Below are positions 59,389 to 64,000 of a stretch of 64,000 bases of DNA, piece by piece. The notes under the pieces are model-generated. The model had not been told where the DNA came from. It saw only the letters and a program-made list of their open reading frames with translations, and did no database searches. Made by a program: the position numbers and the translations under genes. How positions within the stretch are numbered: the stretch's first letter is position 1; every line of letters begins with the position of its first letter. Source of the stretch: Cycas panzhihuaensis (taxonomy: Eukaryota > Cycadophyta); assembly GCA_023213395.1 (NCBI GenBank), contig CM041465.1, positions 91,271,741 through 91,335,740 on the forward strand, read 5' to 3'.

Positions 59389-61151
59389 AAAGTGAAATAA
59401 AATCTAATAACTATTACTATTCAAATTAATTGAATAAGCAAAATAAAAGTCCCCTTAACTTCAAGAAGGTCACAAACAACTTTTCAATAGGTGGAAAGAT
59501 CATTGAGGGTCTTTACCCCAAAGCTAATATCTTAGGTTCCCTCTATTTCTATCTTGAAATCCCTTTTATAGATAAAACTATAACCTAGACCTCTATACTT
59601 ACCAAAAAATAAGTAATCTACATAACACAAGATAAAGATTAGGAGGACTAATGAGTGCGAGGATCCATGATAGCTTAGACCCTAGATTAATGACCCTATT
59701 AAGGGTCAATTACTAAGGAATCCCTCACCTAATAATGATCCATCCATAAGGATGAATAGCCTAGAGATATTTGTGTCTAATTCTAATAAGTTTTCACACT
59801 TAGAGGTGATAATAGAAGAGAGAAAACTACTCTCAACCTAAAGGATAATAGCAATCCATCTACTTTAAAATTTAGATTATGATTGGAAAGAGATAATCTC
59901 AAGGAAGGGCTAGTCTATACACCAAGGATGTCAAGTCTTACTCAATCCAAAAACTCCTAACCATGAGAAGTATTTTTCCTTGGGAGAGGATAAGTTTATA
60001 TACTAGGAATGCCAAGTCTTAAGTGATTAAGCAAGTCCTAAGTAAAGAGATAAGCCCAACATAGAAAGGACCAAATAATAGCAATTCATATTTATATACA
60101 AGTCTAGCATATAAATTAAGATTAAATACATACAACAGTCTATACATAATGAACCAATCAAAATATGTATATATAGATATATTTTCTTTTATTTATTTTA
60201 TTTCAATGAATTATAAAAGGAGATAACTAAGCATACAAGAAAATATGGACTTTAAGTCCTTTTGTTACACTTACATTTATTTGGGTTGTGATTATTTCAC
60301 CTTCTTTTTAATCTTTTTGTGACCTATTTACTAAAAGGTAAAAGAATATTATAATCAATGAAAAATACAATTATAACTTTTGATTCCAAATCATGCATTC
60401 ACTTCCCATCCTTTTATTCTTTTCAGTAAATAAGGAAGAGAAATTCATCAATGATTTAACAAGCAATGTAAGTGAAAGTTCATTGTAATAAAGCTATGAA
60501 GTAATAGTTTTGTCATCTTTTGATTATAATCATTTTAGAATAGATCCAATTGATCAAATAATTAAAAGCATTGGATATTATAATCATCATATTTAAAAGA
60601 AAAATCTAGATATAACTTTAGGAAATTTATCAAAATTCTAGTAGTATTTTTACTACACATGAGCAATTTTTATAGTAAATTAATACTATAAGTTACCTAG
60701 AACTCTATGGAAGAGAGTATAGACACTAAACTAATTAAAAGAAGATACCTTTCTTATCATTTATTTTTTTTTATAAAGAGTTGGATTAATCTATTCAACC
60801 CCTTTTGGGACCAAATTCCTATAGTTTATTAATAGGAATAAGTAATGGTAAAGAGTGATATAATTTGATATTAGTTAATATATTAATTGAAACTGATTTA
60901 ATGCCATAAATTGAACCCTTTTAGTATTTCAATTAGATGAAATGAGATGGAGATCAAAACTAGTTTGATCCTTAGATCATGATAATAAAAAATAACAAAC
61001 TTTAATAGAAATTATAGAAGTTTTAATGAAAACTTCTTTTTTTGTTTTAATATTCTTAAGTTGAGCTAAAGTAAACTACTCTAACTAGAGAAATAAACAC
61101 TAAACTATAGAAAAAAAAAAACTTTAAACATAGTGAAAATAGATGTAATAT
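58936..61151 (-). mobile_element. Ty3-gypsy copy B: 5' leader
   Basis: Aligns with copy A 20166-20890 joined directly to 25054-26472, showing the empty site of the gag-only element near 59713. Contains a compound microsatellite at 59311-59385 and the same degenerate direct repeat as copy A (about 59910-60050). It ends where a copia LTR begins at 61152. No coding content. Confidence 0.85.
59311..59385. repeat. (TC)n(AT)n compound microsatellite
   Basis: About 39 bases of TC followed by about 36 bases of AT. Copy A has only TTGCATATATGCATC here, so the tract grew in copy B. Confidence 0.95.
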
Positions 61152-61465
61152 TGTAAGAGATTAATATATCGAGGTCATTTATATAGATTAATTAAGTGAT
61201 CTTAGGATATATTGTTAGCATTAGTATCTTAGTAAAATATACTTTATGTGCATTTAGATTTAATTTTGGGTTCATGTCATTAGGCAAAAAAATTATAAAC
61301 TTAATGCTCGCATTCAATAATAAAAGGTGAAATTTCAAGGAGGGAGTCATTATTCATTATCATCTCTAAAAGTTTTACTCTCATATCTTGTTTCATCTCT
61401 TTTTCATTCTCCATTACCATTATGTGTATGTGAGTGATTTATTTCTTAGATTCATCCTTCCTTCA
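61152..61465 (+). repeat. 5' LTR of a Ty1-copia element (copia-8)
   Basis: Starts TGTAAGAGATT exactly where alignment of copy B with copy A stops, and ends CCTTCCTTCA two bases before a canonical PBS. The 5 bases before it (AATAT, 61147-61151) should be the TSD; the partner LTR is beyond the window. Confidence 0.85.
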
Positions 61466-61467
61466 TA

Positions 61468-61479
61468 TGGTATCAGAGT
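61468..61479 (+). other. tRNA-Met primer-binding site of copia-8
   Basis: TGGTATCAGAGT, undecayed, two bases after the LTR. Confidence 0.88.
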
Positions 61480-62175
61480 TAAAAGGAGATCTATTCACTC
61501 TATTCCACTTACATGGAATCATTTTGCTTCTCCTTCACCTTCAATGTAAAGTATTGAAATTGCACTCATTATTTTCAAAATTTTAAGAGTTTTTTTATCA
61601 TGCAAAGTTTGTATTTTATTTACAGCATATTTCAATATCCTTTATTTATTTGTAGGTACATTGAGGATCAAAGTTATTAGTCAAAAGAAGGTTTCCTAAC
61701 TTTAGGCACTTGAGAAAAATTAACTTTTTATCAAATTTTACAGCTAATTTTAAATTTTGTTAAGGGAGTTTCTATTAATTTTTTATCATAAATAAATTAT
61801 CAGTTATAAAATATATACTATAAAGTTGTAGGGTAAATTTTCAAGTACTTATAGGTGGCAGAAATAAGCCTAAATTATTCAGGAAAAAGGTTGTTTAGCC
61901 CTATGAGAGGTGAAAATTAAAACTTATCCATTTTAGCTAAAAAATTTCAAGGAGGGATACCCAAGTAAGAAAAATATTTTTGTCTTCTACACTATCTCCA
62001 AATTTTGTCTAGATTAGCCTAAAAAAGTAGAAGTTTAGTTGGCTCTAATCTGACTATGTTTTTGAGAAAATTTCTCAAAATTTTGAATGTATGTCAAAAT
62101 TTCTTAAGGACTTTAGTAGATCTAGCCTCAAGGAATCCAAAAAATCAACTTTTATTAGGTTTGATATACTAGAGA
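61480..62175 (+). mobile_element. copia-8 leader
   Basis: About 700 bp of internal sequence downstream of the PBS with no gag recognised before the LINE interrupts it near 62175. Two T-rich tracts followed by ACAG or GTAG (about 61612-61660) look like splice acceptors, but nothing else supports splicing. Confidence 0.6.
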
Positions 62176-62755
62176 AGGTAGAGACGACGGACCTGCTCTG
62201 AGACGTCGACGGAACCTGCAACTGGCGGCTAGGGTTAAGAGCGTCCGAAGGCAAGGACGGGGGGGCATCCCCCCAGAAGAGAAACCTCAATGGCGTAAGC
62301 CAGTTTTTGTTCCGGAATCCTCACGGGTTGGAATAGTTTGGCGGTGGACCTGTTTTCCGGAAGCTTTGACTAATGATAGGGCAGTAAAGAGATGCGACGG
62401 CAGCGTCTATTTCTCAGACAAGGGGCGGCTTGATAGTAAAAGCAAAGGTAGAGGCAAGACGGAGAGGGGACAGAGAAGTCACCCTGGAAAAGGCACGCGG
62501 GCCATATACCCTAAGGGATCGGGGATCCAGGCATTCTCTGGCAGTGCGGTTTTGGGCCAAGAAGACATTTTGGAGTTGCAGGCCATGCAGCTCCAGACAT
62601 AGGCTACGATTCCAAGTTTGGAAATCTGGAAGGCAGAGAGGCAGGACAACAAGGAGGGTAGGCTTTGCAAAGACCTACATAAGTTACAAAGGTGTGAACT
62701 ATGTGAGCTTATTCTGCTTTTGCAGTTTGCTTGAGTTTTTTTCTCTATTGTTTAT
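62176..62755 (+). promoter_or_regulatory. LINE 5' UTR, probable internal promoter
   Basis: About 580 bp, CpG-containing, preceding ORF1. Contains two overlapping short open frames in different frames (62366-62602 and 62430-62759) with no family resemblance; taken as UTR. As in other L1-type LINEs, transcription is expected to start at or inside the 5' end; no specific motif was identified. A C/G-rich inverted block GGGGGGGCATCCCCCC lies near 62258-62275. Confidence 0.55.
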
Positions 62756-63802
62756 ATGATGCAGTCATCTCTAAACCAATCTCAGTCCTCTCCTTCTGGG
62801 AGGACTTACCGTGAAGTTTTAAATAATGGGAACCATGAGGAACTAGACATATCTCCTATTAAAATTGGAAACATATTTAAACTAACAATACCAAAAGAAG
62901 TCACCGAAAGAACTATCCAGTATTGGGATAATGATCTAGTAGCGTGTTCTCGAGTCCGTGCCGGTTTGGACCCTATCAGGGAGTGGATAAGATATAAATG
63001 GAAAACTAGAAATCCCGTCCAGGTTATGGCATTGCCTAAAGGGTGTGTCTTGTTTAGGTTTTCTAGCCAGGAGGACATGATCCCCATTTTGCTGAAATCC
63101 CCATGGATATTCAGGAGGAAGGACATGACATTGGAGAAATGGCATCCAGATTTCGACCCAAGCATCCCTGTGGTTAAACAAGCTCCGGTTTGGGTTCAAC
63201 TTCCAGGACTTCCCCTTCATTTTTGGAATCCAGAGACGGTAAAAGGGACAGCCAAAATGATAGGGCCTCTTCTAGCTGTCGATTCGGCTACCAAACATAA
63301 ATCTAGATTGATGAATGCCAGATTCTGTGTGTTGGCTAAGCTCGAGGGCGAGCTCCCGGAACAGATAGAGTTGGAATCGGATGGGAGGTCCATTAATCAA
63401 GGTTTATTTTATGAGGTGGAGACATTCAGGTGCACAAAGTGTAAGATTCGGGGGCATCTCCTCTTTCAATGCCCGAGTATCCCGAGGAGGGAGGATATAC
63501 AGGAAGATATCAAGGGGGAAATTGGTAGAACAGACAAGAATGACAATGGAGAGGAGAAAGGGGATAGTACAGAGGAGGTGCCATGCTATGTGCGGGGTGA
63601 TGGGGAGGCCTCTACTGGGGTTTGTCCCTTAGAAACGGAAACTGAAATGGTGGTGATCAAGGAAACTCAGGGAGGAGGAGGGGAGATCCCGGTGGAAATG
63701 GAATCTGGTAAAGGAAAGTCTAAAGATGTTGAGAACGCTGGTTTCCCCTGTCTGGCAGAACCAGAGGACCCAGATCAGATTCGGGGGGAAGGTGATATCT
63801 GA
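62756..63802 (+). CDS. LINE ORF1 protein: DUF4283 domain and CCHC zinc knuckle
   Basis: A 348-codon frame from ATG 62756 (a second ATG is next). Residues about 30-185 form a DUF4283-type domain: ISPIKIGNIFKLTIPKEVTE, LLKSPWIFRRKDMTLEKWHP and VWVQLPGLPLHFWNPE, the last being the hallmark WVQLPGLP..YW segment. A zf-CCHC_4-type knuckle follows with C226, C229, H234, C239 (CTKCKIRGHLLFQC). The rest is Glu/Gly-rich and probably disordered. In plant L1-type LINEs this protein binds element RNA and forms the RNP. The frame ends at TGA 63800-63802, but reading onward in the same frame stays open to 64000, so the TGA looks premature (CGA to TGA). The longest convincing gene in the window. Confidence 0.88.
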   Translation: MMQSSLNQSQSSPSGRTYREVLNNGNHEELDISPIKIGNIFKLTIPKEVTERTIQYWDNDLVACSRVRAGLDPIREWIRYKWKTRNPVQVMALPKGCVLFRFSSQEDMIPILLKSPWIFRRKDMTLEKWHPDFDPSIPVVKQAPVWVQLPGLPLHFWNPETVKGTAKMIGPLLAVDSATKHKSRLMNARFCVLAKLEGELPEQIELESDGRSINQGLFYEVETFRCTKCKIRGHLLFQCPSIPRREDIQEDIKGEIGRTDKNDNGEEKGDSTEEVPCYVRGDGEASTGVCPLETETEMVVIKETQGGGGEIPVEMESGKGKSKDVENAGFPCLAEPEDPDQIRGEGDI

Positions 63803-64000
63803 GCCTCAACTGATGAGGCACTTGCTAAGCTGGCTAAGAACATAAACTGGGATTTAGAGGATTATTTTTCTGAACCCGAGGAGGGGGTCCCGAAAGACCA
63901 GAATCAAGAGGAGAGTCAGGTAGGAACGGTAGTCGAAGGAGGTAGGGGTGGTGGGGCGAGAGGCTCAGAATCAGGCAGAGGGGGTGGGTCACATAAATGG
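63803..64000 (+). pseudogene. LINE ORF1 continuation after in-frame TGA
   Basis: Sixty-six codons open in frame with ORF1 to the window edge, beginning ASTDEALAKLAKNINWDLED and ending in a Gly/Arg/Ser-rich tail. Codon usage and composition match the upstream ORF1, so this is most likely the same protein beyond a single nonsense change. Confidence 0.65.

Larger units (their letters stand above)
62176..64000 (+). mobile_element. LINE (plant L1-type), 5' part, little decayed
   Basis: From about 62176 the composition changes sharply: many CG dinucleotides (for example GACGACGG, GACGTCGACGG) and higher GC than anything to the left. This holds to the window end. It comprises a 5' UTR (62176-62755) and ORF1 (from 62756). 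ORF2 (endonuclease, RT) would lie beyond the window. The exact 5' end and TSD cannot be set because the 3' end is not visible. Confidence 0.82.

Noticed and set aside
62366-62759. Two overlapping open frames before LINE ORF1
   Set aside because: They overlap in different frames in the 5' UTR and show no domain; kept as UTR, although a short upstream reading frame cannot be excluded.
62806-63220. Minus-strand frames under LINE ORF1
   Set aside because: They mirror the strongly supported DUF4283 frame on the plus strand.
1-64000. Bacterial, phage or plasmid system
   Set aside because: No long dense gene array, no ribosome binding sites or operons; all recognisable proteins are plant retroelement families or a plant-like BRCT cargo.

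Overview
The window looks like intergenic heterochromatin of a large-genome seed plant. It is very AT-rich and carries no intact host gene, tRNA, rRNA or bacterial-type operon that I can see. Almost everything recognisable is a plant LTR retrotransposon (Ty1-copia or Ty3-gypsy) or a plant L1-type LINE. Primer-binding sites match plant initiator tRNA-Met (TGGTATCAGAG). Nearly all coding regions are riddled with TAG/TAA/TGA where the family has Gln, Trp or Arg, which is what deamination of methylated cytosine would leave. The species cannot be fixed from this; a very low-GC, methylation-decayed plant genome (Welwitschia is one published example) would fit, but that is only a suggestion.

Layout. 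From about 1 kb to 35.4 kb a minus-strand Ty3-gypsy element (copy A) is the host for a stack of insertions, most bounded by target-site duplications (TSDs): copia-1 (1869-7247), copia-2 (8370-13714, itself holding a solo LTR at 11125-11385), a solo copia-1-family LTR (16756-17373), a gag-only copia (20891-25053) and copia-3 (27510-34829). Joining the gaps restores the reading order gag, protease, RT, RNase H, integrase on the minus strand. At 35.4-37.4 kb lies a broken LINE ORF2, followed by the 3' end of copia-5 (37385-38290) and then a second Ty3-gypsy pol (38291-44084). That pol is split by copia-6 (39257-43174), which has no visible gag or pol and instead carries what looks like a captured host gene with two BRCT domains. 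From 44.1 to 49.1 kb is copia-7, split by a 2-kb non-autonomous LTR element (45454-47436).

The stretch 49.1-54.5 kb is a patchwork: unassigned DNA, a copia gag/protease fragment (51.2-52.5 kb) and a detached copia-3-family leader (52971-54536). From 54537 to 61151 there is a second partial copy (copy B) of the gypsy element. It lacks two insertions present in copy A and so serves as an empty-site control. Copy B is cut by a plus-strand copia 5' LTR and leader (61152-62175). The right end (62176-64000) is a much fresher, CpG-containing LINE with a 5' UTR and a nearly intact ORF1 (DUF4283 plus CCHC knuckle) broken by one in-frame TGA.

Domain calls come from reading translations by eye and recalling family motifs. 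LTR ends and TSDs were read directly. Domain edges are approximate, and no divergence percentages were computed.
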